From Saccharothrix syringae (GTDB lineage Bacteria > Actinomycetota > Actinomycetes > Mycobacteriales > Pseudonocardiaceae): 64,000 bases of DNA. The translations under genes and the position numbers were made by a program. Of this stretch, positions 50,099 to 59,275 are shown in pieces. The notes beneath the pieces are model-generated. The model made no database searches, was not told where the DNA came from, and saw nothing but the letters and a program-made list of their open reading frames with translations. Numbering within the stretch: the first letter of the stretch is position 1; each line of letters opens with the position of its first letter. Location of the stretch: contig NZ_CP034550.1 of NCBI RefSeq assembly GCF_009498035.1, positions 2,852,001 through 2,916,000 on the forward strand, written 5' to 3'.

Positions 50099-50440
50099 GT
50101 GGACGAGGACCTGCGAGAGGTGCTGGACCGGTGGAAGGACGCCGTGGACGCGCACGACCCCGAGCGCGTGGCCGAGAACTTCACCGAGGACGCGATCTTC
50201 CAGGGCCTGCGGCCCCACGGCGTGGGCCGCGAGGCGGTGGCCGACTACTACCGCGCCCAACCACGCGGGCTCAAGGCGGAGTACGAGGTCCTGGAGACCA
50301 GGCGGCTCGCCGACGGCCTGGTGCTCGGCTACCTGGCGGTGGACTTCTCCTTCGTCGACCGGCCGACGCTGCACGTGCGGCTCGGCGTGCTGGTGGAGGA
50401 CGGCCTGATCAGCCACTACCAGGTGTCCAGGCTCGACTGA
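50099..50440 (+). CDS. NTF2-like (SnoaL/SgcJ-type) protein
   Basis: A 113-residue cone-shaped NTF2-fold protein: VLDRWKDAVDAHDPERVAENFTEDAIFQG, quoted as AHDPERVAENFTEDAIF, then VADYYRAQPRGL and LHVRLGVLVEDGLISHYQVSR, quoted as VLVEDGLISHYQVS. Families of this type (SnoaL, SgcJ, DUF4440) cyclise or bind hydrophobic metabolites; a substrate cannot be given. GTG start 1 nt after the SDR stop indicates co-translation. Confidence 0.82.
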   Translation: MDEDLREVLDRWKDAVDAHDPERVAENFTEDAIFQGLRPHGVGREAVADYYRAQPRGLKAEYEVLETRRLADGLVLGYLAVDFSFVDRPTLHVRLGVLVEDGLISHYQVSRLD

Positions 50441-50492
50441 CGCGGCCACGGCGGCCCCCCTCGCCGAGGAGAACCGCCGCGGCCCCGGGATC

Positions 50493-52979
50493 TCAGCGCC
50501 GCCGCTGCTTGGTGGTGCGGGCGGAGTCGGTGCAGACGTCACCCACGTCCACGGTCTGCCCGCGGTCGACGAACACGTCGGTCAGGCCCACCAGCCGCCC
50601 CTGGCGGTCGGTGCAGGTGAGGGTGTAAGCCTCCTTCACGCCGTAGGTCGGCGGCACGGGGGAGGAGAACTCCACCCGGCCCGCGGCCCAGTCGTCCGGG
50701 TTGGCCGGGTCGACCTGGTCGTAGTTCACCAGGACCGCGGTGTACTGCCCGGCCGGCGGGTCGAGCAGGGTGGCCCGCTCGGAGTTCGTGCCGCCGGCCG
50801 CGGACTGCGTGACCACCTGGCCGGCGGCGTCCAGCACGTAGAGGTCCCAGTCGGTGCTGGTGGACGTCCACGAGACCGACACGTCGAACCGCCCGTTGTC
50901 CACCGCGGGCACGCCCTGGACGGTGAACGGGATGCTCTCGGCCACCGGGTTGCCCGGGAACCGGGTGTTCTCCGCGGGCACGCCGGGCGGGTTCGGCAGC
51001 GCGATGGCGGCCTGCGGCGGCGCCAGCGGGTCGCGGCCGTACCGGCCGGCCACGTACGGGCGCGTGGAGGGGTTGACCGACCAGGTGAACCGGCCGCCGG
51101 TCGACGAGTAGGTCGACTCGACCGTGTCGGTGACCTGGATCGGCGGCGTGGTGGTGCCGTCCGGCTGCCGCACCGGCGAGGTCGGCGTCTGGAAGGTCTT
51201 GTGCACCTTGAGCCGGTAGCCCTTGGGCGCGGTGCCGACGAGGGTGGCGTGCGCGGCCGGGTCGGCGGCGTTGGCCAGCATGTCCAGGAACGCCGCCCGG
51301 TTGCCGCCCTTGCCCGCGCCGGCCGCCGGCGGAGCGCCGACGTACTCGGCGACGACGGCGTCCTCGTACGGCGGGTGGAAGCCCGCGGTGTTGATCTCGA
51401 AGGTGAACCCGAAGCCGCCGGTGGCCCAGTACGACCAGTCCTCGGTGGTGCCGGTCGTGTCGTACAGGCCCCACGACGGGATGCTGTCGTAGCCGTTGCG
51501 CGAGGCCATCCGGTCGCCCAGCGCCTTGACCACCGGCTCCTCCAGCGGCGCGCGCACGTCGGCCACGCCCGGCGGGCGCAGCACCAGGTTGCCGTAGGTG
51601 TGCAGGGTGATCAGGTTGGTGACGGCGCGCTTGGAGACCAGGTCGCGGATGTTGCGGGTCTCCGGCTCCGAGAACGGCGCCGAGCCGCGGAACGTCTCGC
51701 TGCCCCAGGTCAGGCCCGCGCCCGCGCCGCCCCAGAAGCCGGCGTAGTTGCGGTTCGGGTCGGTGCCGCGCGCGCTGCCGCCGGGGTTGGCCTTGCAGAC
51801 GCCGGTGCGCAGCTGCGGCGGCGAGTCGTCCGCGCGGCAGTTCTTGCGCTTCATCTCGTAGTCGAACCGGGTGAAGTCGCCCTTCGGCTCGGCCTCGCGG
51901 GAGATGGAGAAGCCGTCCGCGTTGACGATGGGCACGACGATGTTGCGGGTCCTGGCCACCAGCGACCGGATCGAGTTGTCCCGGTGGTAGCCGTTGACCA
52001 GCTCGTGGGCCCACTCGACGGCGTGCTCGCCGGCCGGCCACTCGCGGGCGTGGTGCACGCCCATGAGCACGTTGACGGGCTTGCCGTCGGCGGCGTTGTC
52101 GACGTCCTCGGCGATCTCCACCGCCACCACGTCGCGGCCCTCGTTGGTCGGCTCGGCCAGGGTGAACGCCCGGACCAGCCGGGGGTTGCCGCGGGCCAGC
52201 TCCTTCAGCTCGTACTCGTACTCGTAGAGGTGCCGGTAGGAGGTGCGGCGGGAGGGCAGCCCCGAGGCCCGGCCGCGGGCGGTGTACGCCCGGTCCCGCT
52301 CGGCGGCCTCGCGCGAGGTGCGCGACAGGTCGGCGTCCACCGTGGTGGACTTCAGCCCGCTGCGGCGCAGGGTCTCGCGGTCGGCGTCGCCGGCGAGCAC
52401 GACCTCGACACCGGTGGCGTCGCCCTTCTCGGTGAGGTCCAGGTCGAGGCCGAGCAGGGTGTCCTTGTCCTCCTGCCGCGGCGTCTCCACGCGCACGACC
52501 TCGGCGCGCTCCGCGGTGGTCGGCGTGCCCTGCGGGGTCAGCGCGAGGAAGTCCACGCCCAGCGTCGCCGTTCGGGACGGCCCGTCGTACCGGCACGCCT
52601 GGACCACGAGCTGCTGGCCCTTGCGCACGAAGCTCTCGGCCAGCTCGCGGCTGCGCAGCGCGGCGGACGCGGCGACGACCGCGCCGCTGGCCTTGTCGAA
52701 CACGGCGAGGTCCCAGTCACCCTCGCGGCCGTTGCCGGGCGCCAGGCGGGCCTGGACCAGGCCGTCGACCTCCGAGGTGACCTCGCGCCGGTCCACCCCG
52801 GCGGTGCCGGCCGGCAGCAGCGAGGCGTGGCACGCCCGGAACGCGGACCGGTCGGCCCGCACCTCCCTGTCCTGCGCCGTCGCCGGGGGCACCGCGACAC
52901 CGACGAGCGCCAGCCCGACCACGCCGACCGCGACGCCCGCCCGGACCACCACCCGGGTGGATCTGTGCCTGGATCTCAT
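50493..52979 (-). CDS. Secreted M14 zinc carboxypeptidase, multi-domain
   Basis: An 828-residue protein with a signal peptide ending after ATAQ near residue 36. An N-terminal prodomain-like region (about 40-240) precedes the M14 catalytic domain (about 245-600): zinc ligands H-x-x-E in GVHHAREWPAGE near 310 and His in TLHTYGN, substrate-binding GTDPNRNYAGFWGG, and catalytic Glu in FTFEINTAGFHP near 526. A C-terminal beta region (about 600-828) includes TSTDWDLYVLDA, typical of a P-domain/PPC-like module. It probably degrades extracellular peptides. The gene stands alone before a 736-bp gap. Confidence 0.92.
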   Translation of the reverse strand: MRSRHRSTRVVVRAGVAVGVVGLALVGVAVPPATAQDREVRADRSAFRACHASLLPAGTAGVDRREVTSEVDGLVQARLAPGNGREGDWDLAVFDKASGAVVAASAALRSRELAESFVRKGQQLVVQACRYDGPSRTATLGVDFLALTPQGTPTTAERAEVVRVETPRQEDKDTLLGLDLDLTEKGDATGVEVVLAGDADRETLRRSGLKSTTVDADLSRTSREAAERDRAYTARGRASGLPSRRTSYRHLYEYEYELKELARGNPRLVRAFTLAEPTNEGRDVVAVEIAEDVDNAADGKPVNVLMGVHHAREWPAGEHAVEWAHELVNGYHRDNSIRSLVARTRNIVVPIVNADGFSISREAEPKGDFTRFDYEMKRKNCRADDSPPQLRTGVCKANPGGSARGTDPNRNYAGFWGGAGAGLTWGSETFRGSAPFSEPETRNIRDLVSKRAVTNLITLHTYGNLVLRPPGVADVRAPLEEPVVKALGDRMASRNGYDSIPSWGLYDTTGTTEDWSYWATGGFGFTFEINTAGFHPPYEDAVVAEYVGAPPAAGAGKGGNRAAFLDMLANAADPAAHATLVGTAPKGYRLKVHKTFQTPTSPVRQPDGTTTPPIQVTDTVESTYSSTGGRFTWSVNPSTRPYVAGRYGRDPLAPPQAAIALPNPPGVPAENTRFPGNPVAESIPFTVQGVPAVDNGRFDVSVSWTSTSTDWDLYVLDAAGQVVTQSAAGGTNSERATLLDPPAGQYTAVLVNYDQVDPANPDDWAAGRVEFSSPVPPTYGVKEAYTLTCTDRQGRLVGLTDVFVDRGQTVDVGDVCTDSARTTKQRRR

Positions 52980-53715
52980 TGCCGCACTCCATTCGATCGT
53001 CCCACCAGGCGACAGACGCTATGACATGGCGCCGGGACTGACCACGGCCGGAAGTAGGCGCTGCAGGCACTGTGCCCGAAAGGCACGCCGGGACGACGCG
53101 ACAGGACCGGGCGACCCCCGGACGCGGGAGGCGCCGCCCGGGCACCCGCCGCCCGCCGGCGGGACGAGCCGGGCTCCGCCGGCCTGACGCGCCTTCCCCA
53201 CCACGCGTCGGCCGCGTGCGCGGCGCCGTTGACGTGGTCGGGGCGGATTCGTCCGGCAAGGTGAACGCGGGTCGTCGCGGTCGGGGGCCGCACCCGGGCC
53301 CGGGTGCGGCCCGCTCCCGATCACCCGGCGCGGGGGTCGGGGGCGCCGACGCCACCGCCGCGTGCCTGGAATCCGCGCCGCGCGTCTTCCCGATCATCGT
53401 CCCGACCGGACACCGGCACCGGGAACGCCGAAAAATCCGTTGTACCGGACCGAACGCGCCGTGACTCGATCGGATGACCACTCGGTGGTCTCTCCACAGT
53501 GGACTGACAACGATCGGTGACCGCTGCCGCCGCCCACCGGCTCGTTCCCTCCCGCCGGCTCACCCGGATGGCCCTATGCTGTGCCGAGCCGACAGGAAGG
53601 CAACAGCGGTTCGGGGACGGCACACCCCTCCCGCGCGGGAACGCCGTTCCACCGCGAGGCGGCGAGGTCAGCAGCGAAACGACAACCGGCACTCCCATCC
53701 GATCGAGGTTGCGTC
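52980..53715. other. 736-bp non-coding gap before the exopolysaccharide operon
   Basis: No open frame here has coding character. It contains one copy of CTCCACAGTGGAC (near 53494), similar to GTCCACAGTGGAC at 21319-21331, and an AT-richer stretch at 53425-53530 where the exopolysaccharide promoter may lie. I found no convincing -35/-10 pair. Confidence 0.55.
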
Positions 53716-55782
53716 ATGGTGGTTCCCCGTGCGCGTACCGGGTTGCTCACCCCGTTCCTGACCCTGCTCGCCGTCGCCGCCCTGACCGCGGCACCGGTCC
53801 GCGCGGCGGCGCCGGAACCCGGCGGACCCGCACCCGGTCCCGTCCGCGCCGGGGACACCGAACCCCCGCTGCCCGTCGTGGACGGTGCGATCCCCCCGGC
53901 CGACCGACCGACCACCGCGACGGGCGACGCGGTCGCGCTGCGCCCCCTGGTGATCGCGCTGGACGCCACCGACCCCGGCCTGCCCACCTGGCGGGCCGTG
54001 CTCGACCGGGTCGGCACGCCGTACGACGTCCTGCCGGCGATGACCGAGCCGCTGACCGCGGGCCGGCTGGTCCGGCCCGACGGCACCGGGCGCTACGACG
54101 CCGTCCTGCTGACCACCAACGCCCTGCTGCACCCCGACGGCGCCGGCGGTTACGCCAGCGCGCTCGACGCGGCGGAGTGGCAGGCGCTGTGGGCCTACGA
54201 GCGCGCCTACGCGGTCCGCCAGGTGTCGCTCTACACCTCCTGGGGCACGTTCCCGGAGGACTACTGCCTGCGCCCGGGGGTCGAGGGCGCCGTCACCTCC
54301 CCCGTCCGGCTCTCGCTCGCCGACGCCGGCGCGGAGCTCTTCGACCGGCTCCGGCCCACCGCCCGCGTCCCGCTGCACCGGTCCTACGCCTACCGGTCGG
54401 CGTTGGCCGGCGGCTGCGCGGCCCGGCCCCTGCTGACCCTGGGCGACCACGTCCTGGGCGTGGTCGGCACCTCCGTCGACGGCCGGGAGCGGGCCGCCCT
54501 GGCGTTCTCCTCCCGGGAGGACCAGGCGCAGACCGACGTGCTCGGGTACGGCCTGCTGCGCTGGGCCACCCGGGGCGTGCTCGTCGGCGAGTCCCGGCAC
54601 TGGCTCACCGTGGACGTGGACGACTGGTTCAACACCGGCGACCACCTGCACGAGGACGGTCGCCTGGAGACCGAGCCCGGCTTCCGGCTGAGCGGGGAGG
54701 ACGCCGCGGGCGCCGTCGCGCAGCAGCGGCGGCTGCGCGAGGACCACCCGGTGGCCGGGGACTTCACCCTGACCCTGGCCTACAACGGCGGCGGCCTGGA
54801 CCCCGGCGCGCCGGCGCGGTGCTCCTCCGCGGACACCGGCGACCCGTTGACCGGCTACTCCCGCTGCCTGGCGGGGGAGTTCCGGTGGCTCAACCACACG
54901 GTGCACCACCCGCCGCTGGACTCCACCACCTACGCGGAGAACGCGGCCGAGATCGCGGACAACCTGGCGATCGCCCGGCGGGCCGGGCTGACCGTGCCGA
55001 CCGAGGTGCTGAAGACCCCGGCCTACTCGGGGCTGGGCGTGTACCACCCGGACCCGGGCGCGGCGCCCACCGACCCGCCGACGGACTTCGGGCTGACCGG
55101 GTCGAACCGGGCGCTGCTGGCCGCGGCCCGCGACCTGGGCGTGCGGTACCTGCACGGCAACATGTCCTTCGCCGGCCACCGCCCCGGCTGCTTCAACTGC
55201 GGCACCCGCCACCCGCTCGAACCGAGCCTGCTGGTGGTGCCGGACTGGCCGACCGACATCGCGTACCACGTCACGACGCCGGCCGAGCAGACCTACTTCC
55301 ACAACCACCGGGGCGGCAGGCCCCCGTCCCCCGACCTCACCTACGACGAGATCGTCGACCACGAGTCGGACGTCGCGCTCCGGCACGTCCTGACCGGCTC
55401 GGCGTACGCGCACACCCTGCACCAGGGCAACCTGCGGGAGTACTCGCCGGGGCGCAGCCTGGTCTTCGACTGGCTCCGGGCGGTGGTGGGGAAGTACGCC
55501 GAGGACTACCGGGTGCCGCTGCGCAACCCCGACTGGCCCGCGCTGGCCCGGTACGCCGACGCGCGCACCGCGCACTTCGCCGAGCTGCGGTCGGGTGGGG
55601 ACGCGGTGTGGGACCGGCACGCCGGCACCGTCGCCTACACGCCCGCCACCACCGGTTCGCTGTTCTTCACCGGGGTGACCGCCCGGGACGGCGAGGTCGA
55701 CGCGTACGGCGCCGACACCGTCAGCCGGGTGCCGATCACGGCCGGGGTCGCCCTCGTGGCCACCGCGGCCCCGCGCGCATGA
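53716..55782 (+). CDS. Agd3-like secreted polysaccharide deacetylase (CE18 type), paralog 1
   Basis: A 688-residue secreted protein with a signal peptide to about residue 31. The first 270 residues are beta-rich (CBM87-like position); the deacetylase half has the metal motif LTVDVDDWFN near 299, NHTVHHPPLD near 393, LKTPAYSGLG, and GNMSFAGHRPGCFNCGTRHP near 475, quoted as GNMSFAGHRPGCFNCG. This order matches Agd3, which removes acetyl groups from galactosaminogalactan. It lacks PelA's catalytic hydrolase domain. It begins a coupled operon (ATGA into the next gene). Confidence 0.88.
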   Translation: MVVPRARTGLLTPFLTLLAVAALTAAPVRAAAPEPGGPAPGPVRAGDTEPPLPVVDGAIPPADRPTTATGDAVALRPLVIALDATDPGLPTWRAVLDRVGTPYDVLPAMTEPLTAGRLVRPDGTGRYDAVLLTTNALLHPDGAGGYASALDAAEWQALWAYERAYAVRQVSLYTSWGTFPEDYCLRPGVEGAVTSPVRLSLADAGAELFDRLRPTARVPLHRSYAYRSALAGGCAARPLLTLGDHVLGVVGTSVDGRERAALAFSSREDQAQTDVLGYGLLRWATRGVLVGESRHWLTVDVDDWFNTGDHLHEDGRLETEPGFRLSGEDAAGAVAQQRRLREDHPVAGDFTLTLAYNGGGLDPGAPARCSSADTGDPLTGYSRCLAGEFRWLNHTVHHPPLDSTTYAENAAEIADNLAIARRAGLTVPTEVLKTPAYSGLGVYHPDPGAAPTDPPTDFGLTGSNRALLAAARDLGVRYLHGNMSFAGHRPGCFNCGTRHPLEPSLLVVPDWPTDIAYHVTTPAEQTYFHNHRGGRPPSPDLTYDEIVDHESDVALRHVLTGSAYAHTLHQGNLREYSPGRSLVFDWLRAVVGKYAEDYRVPLRNPDWPALARYADARTAHFAELRSGGDAVWDRHAGTVAYTPATTGSLFFTGVTARDGEVDAYGADTVSRVPITAGVALVATAAPRA

Positions 55783-57827
55783 GCCCGGTCGGCGCGCGGC
55801 TGCGCATCCCGCTGCTGGTGGCCGTCACCCTCGCCGTGGTGGTGATCACGCTGACCAGCCCGCCGCCACCGGACCCCGGCGCCGCGACCGGGGAACCGGT
55901 CCCGGCCGCCGCGCCGCTGCCGGCCGCGGTCAAGCAGCGGGTGCCGGTGCGGTCGGCGCACCCGGCGGGCGGCGCGCCGCGCCCCGGCGACCGGGTGGCG
56001 CTGCGCCAGCTCGTCGTCGCCGCCGGCGCGGACGACGCCGGCCTGGCCACCTGGCGGGCGGTGCTGGACGGGATCGGCACGCCGTACGACGTGCTGGTGG
56101 CCGACCGCGAGCCGCTGACGCCCGGGCGGCTGGTCGGCCCGGACGGCGTCGGCCGGTACAACGGCGTCCTGCTGGCGGACGGCGGCGGGTACGCCGGCGC
56201 GCTCGACCCCGCGGAGTGGGAGGCGCTGTGGGCCTACGAGCGCGCGTACGGGATCCGCCAGGTGGCGCTGAACGCGCGCCCCGGCGCGTTCCCCGAGGAC
56301 CACTGCCTGCGCGACGGCCCCGCGGGCGAGGTCGGCGCGGAACCGGTCCGGCTCGCGCTGACCCCGGCCGGCACGGGGGTCTTCGACCACCTGCGCCCCG
56401 AGGCGGTGGTCCCGCTGACCGCCACCCACCTCCTCCGGGCCGGGTTGGCGCCCGGCTGCGCCGCCGAACCCGTGCTGTCCGCGCCGGACGGCGTGGCGGG
56501 GGTGGTGAGCCGGTCGCCGGACGGCCGCGAGCGCCTGGCGCTGACCTTCGCCGCCGGGCCGGACACCGCGGCCACCGCGCTGCTGGGCTACGGCCTGGTG
56601 CGCTGGGCCACCCGGGGCGTGCTGCTCGGCGAGCAGCGGCACTGGTTCACCGTCGACGTGGACGACTGGTTCAACGCCACGACGCGCCGCCGGGCCGGCG
56701 GCGAGGTCGAGCTGTTCCGGCTGGGCGACCGGGACGCGGTCGCGGCCCGCGACCGGCAGCGCGCGCTGCGCGCCCGGTACCCGGTGGCCGCCGGGTTCAC
56801 CCTGACCCTGCCCTACAACGGCGGCCTGTTCCGCACCGGCGCGCCGGCGACGTGCGCCGGGAGCGGCACACCGGACCCGCTGAGCAGCTGCTCCAAGAGC
56901 CTGGTCGGCGAGTTCCGGTGGGTCAACCACACCACCACCCACCCGCGGCTGGACGACACCTCCTACGAGGTGAGCCGGGACGAGATCCGCCGCAACCTCG
57001 ACATCGCCGCCCGGGGCGGGCTGCCGGTGCCGCCGGAGGTCCTGAAGACCCCGGAGTACTCCGGGCTGGGCGTGCGCAACCCGGACCCGCGCTCCACCGC
57101 GCCGCCGACCGACGTCGGGCTGGCGGGTTCCAACCGGGCGATGCTCGACGCCGCGCACGACCTGGGCGTGCGGTACGTGCAGGGCAACATGTCCTTCGCC
57201 GGCCACCGGCCGGGCTGCTTCAACTGCGGCACCCGCCACCCGCTGCGGCCGGAGCTGCTGGTGGTGCCGGACTGGCCCACCGCCGTCGCGTTCGAGGCGA
57301 CCGAGCCGGAGGAGCAGGTCGCGCTGCGCGCCGCCGCCGCGCCCGGCCGCGACCAGTCCTACGGGCAGTTCGTGGACTCCGAGGCCGACGTCGCGCTCCG
57401 GCACGTCATGGCCGGCTCGGCGTACGCGCACACCCTGCACCAGGGCAACCTGCGCGAGTACGCGCCGGGCCGGAGCCTGGCGTTCGACTGGGTCGAGGCC
57501 GTGGTGGCGGGGTACGCGGCGCTCTACCGGGTGCCGTTGGAGGGCCCGGACTGGCGGGCGCTGGCGCGCTACGTCGAGGACCGGACGGAGCACTTCGCCG
57601 AGCTGGCCGCCGGCCGCGACGCGGTGTGGGACCGGGCCACCGGCGAGGTCGCCTACACCGCCGACGGCGACCGGGCGCTGCTGCTGACCGGCGTCGAGAC
57701 CCGACCGGCCGGCGACGCCGACCGGTCCTCCGCCGACGAGGCGGAGACCTACGGGTCGGACGAGGTGTCGCGGCTCGGCCTGACCCGCGGCGGGCGGGTC
57801 GTCCTGAGGGCGAGCCCCCGGCCATGA
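55779..57827 (+). CDS. Agd3-like polysaccharide deacetylase, paralog 2
   Basis: A 682-residue tandem paralog of the preceding gene with a single N-terminal hydrophobic helix (residues 9-27) that is likely an uncleaved anchor. Motifs are FTVDVDDWFN near 292, NHTTTHPRLD near 383, LKTPEYSGLGV and SFAGHRPGCFNCG near 468. Conserved blocks are almost identical between the two, while linkers differ, indicating duplication. One secreted and one anchored enzyme may act on the same growing polymer. It overlaps both neighbours by 4 nt. Confidence 0.86.
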   Translation: MSPVGARLRIPLLVAVTLAVVVITLTSPPPPDPGAATGEPVPAAAPLPAAVKQRVPVRSAHPAGGAPRPGDRVALRQLVVAAGADDAGLATWRAVLDGIGTPYDVLVADREPLTPGRLVGPDGVGRYNGVLLADGGGYAGALDPAEWEALWAYERAYGIRQVALNARPGAFPEDHCLRDGPAGEVGAEPVRLALTPAGTGVFDHLRPEAVVPLTATHLLRAGLAPGCAAEPVLSAPDGVAGVVSRSPDGRERLALTFAAGPDTAATALLGYGLVRWATRGVLLGEQRHWFTVDVDDWFNATTRRRAGGEVELFRLGDRDAVAARDRQRALRARYPVAAGFTLTLPYNGGLFRTGAPATCAGSGTPDPLSSCSKSLVGEFRWVNHTTTHPRLDDTSYEVSRDEIRRNLDIAARGGLPVPPEVLKTPEYSGLGVRNPDPRSTAPPTDVGLAGSNRAMLDAAHDLGVRYVQGNMSFAGHRPGCFNCGTRHPLRPELLVVPDWPTAVAFEATEPEEQVALRAAAAPGRDQSYGQFVDSEADVALRHVMAGSAYAHTLHQGNLREYAPGRSLAFDWVEAVVAGYAALYRVPLEGPDWRALARYVEDRTEHFAELAAGRDAVWDRATGEVAYTADGDRALLLTGVETRPAGDADRSSADEAETYGSDEVSRLGLTRGGRVVLRASPRP

Positions 57828-59275
57828 CCACCTGTCGGCGGGCACCGGTCACCGGGGCGGCCACCCCGGCGCGGGCGCCGCGGGTCACGCTGGTCGCCGA
57901 GGGCGCCTACCCGTACTGCGCGGGCGGGGTGAGCCTGTGGATCGACCAGCTCGTGCGCGGTGTGGCGGGGTACGCCTTCACCGTCGTCGCGCTGACCGTC
58001 GACGGTTCGGAGCGCCCCGGCTGGCCGGTCCCGGCGGGCGTGGAGGTGGTGAACCTCCCGCTGTGGGGTCCGCGGCCGCGCCGGCCGCGGGGCAGGCCGC
58101 GCGGGATCGCGGACGCGCACGAGGCGTTCCTGCGGTCCTTCATCCCGACCGCCGACGGCGGCGCGGACGCCATGCTCGCGGCGCTGCGCCGGCTGTTCGA
58201 GCTGGCCCAGTCCGCGGACCTGTGCTCGGCGCTGGTGGCCAACGACGCGGTGGACCGGCTGATGGCCGTCGCGGCGGACGCCGGGCACCCGCTGTCGCTG
58301 CGCGACGCGGTCACCGCCACCGACCTGCTGGAGCACCTGCTGCGCCCGCTGTCGCACCCGCCGGTCCGGACGGACGTGTGCCACCTGGCGATGAACGGGC
58401 CCAGCGCGCTGGTGGGCATGGCGGCCAAGTGGGCGCACGGCACCCCGCTGATGATGTCCGAGCACGGCGTGTACCTGCGCGAGCGGTACCTCGGCGCGAT
58501 CGAGGAGCAGGCGCCGCCCGCGGTCAAGCGGCTGCTGCTCGCCTTCCACCGCGCGCTGACCGGCGCCGCGTACCGCTGTTGCGACGCCCTGGCGCCGCAC
58601 TCGGCCTACAACCGGCGGTGGCAGCTGCGCAACGGTGCCGACGAGGGGCGCGTGCGGACGATGTACAACGGCATCGACCCCGAGGTCTTCCCGGTGGCGC
58701 CGGGGGAGCCGGACGAGCCGACGATCGTCTTCGTCGGCCGGGTCGACCCCCTCAAGGACCTGCACACCCTGATCCGGGCGTTCCGGATCGTGCGCAGCGA
58801 GCTGCCCGAGGCCCGGCTGCGGGTGTTCGGGCCGGTGCCGCTGGTCAACCGGGGCTACCACGCCGGCTGCCTGGACCTGGTCGACCGGCTCGGCCTGTCG
58901 GGCGCCGCGGTCTTCGAGGGCCGGATACCCCACCAGGTCGACGCCTTCCACCAGGGCCACCTGGTCGCGCTGACCAGCGTGTCGGAGGGCTTCCCGTTCA
59001 GCCTCATGGAGGGGATGTCGACCGGCAGGCCGCCGGTGTGCACCGACGTCGGCGGTGTGCCCGAGGCCGTCGGCGACGCCGGGATCATGGTGCCGCCGCG
59101 GGACTGCGCCGCGTTCGCGGGGGCGTGCCTGCGCCTGCTCACCGACGGCGAGCTGCGCCGCCGCCTGGGCAGGCTCGCCCGGCAGCGCGTGCTGGAGAAC
59201 TTCACCCTCCGGCGGTGGAACGACGGCTACCGCGCCAGGTACGCCGAACTGGCCGCGCGCAGCCGGTCGGGATGA
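57824..59275 (+). CDS. pelF: PelF-type GT4 glycosyltransferase
   Basis: A 483-residue GT-B glycosyltransferase. The N-terminus AEGAYPYCAGGVSLWIDQLV, quoted as EGAYPYCAGGVSLW, is the PelF signature; a long insert follows to about 280, then MMSEHGVYLRERYL, MYNGIDPEVFP and IVFVGRVDPLKDLHTL near 305, and the donor site TSVSEGFPFSLMEGM near 385. PelF polymerises UDP-linked amino sugars in the cytosol for Pel export. No PelA, B, C, D or E genes occur in the window, but Gram-positive systems lack the outer-membrane parts. Coupled by ATGA to both neighbours. Confidence 0.92.
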   Translation: MTTCRRAPVTGAATPARAPRVTLVAEGAYPYCAGGVSLWIDQLVRGVAGYAFTVVALTVDGSERPGWPVPAGVEVVNLPLWGPRPRRPRGRPRGIADAHEAFLRSFIPTADGGADAMLAALRRLFELAQSADLCSALVANDAVDRLMAVAADAGHPLSLRDAVTATDLLEHLLRPLSHPPVRTDVCHLAMNGPSALVGMAAKWAHGTPLMMSEHGVYLRERYLGAIEEQAPPAVKRLLLAFHRALTGAAYRCCDALAPHSAYNRRWQLRNGADEGRVRTMYNGIDPEVFPVAPGEPDEPTIVFVGRVDPLKDLHTLIRAFRIVRSELPEARLRVFGPVPLVNRGYHAGCLDLVDRLGLSGAAVFEGRIPHQVDAFHQGHLVALTSVSEGFPFSLMEGMSTGRPPVCTDVGGVPEAVGDAGIMVPPRDCAAFAGACLRLLTDGELRRRLGRLARQRVLENFTLRRWNDGYRARYAELAARSRSG

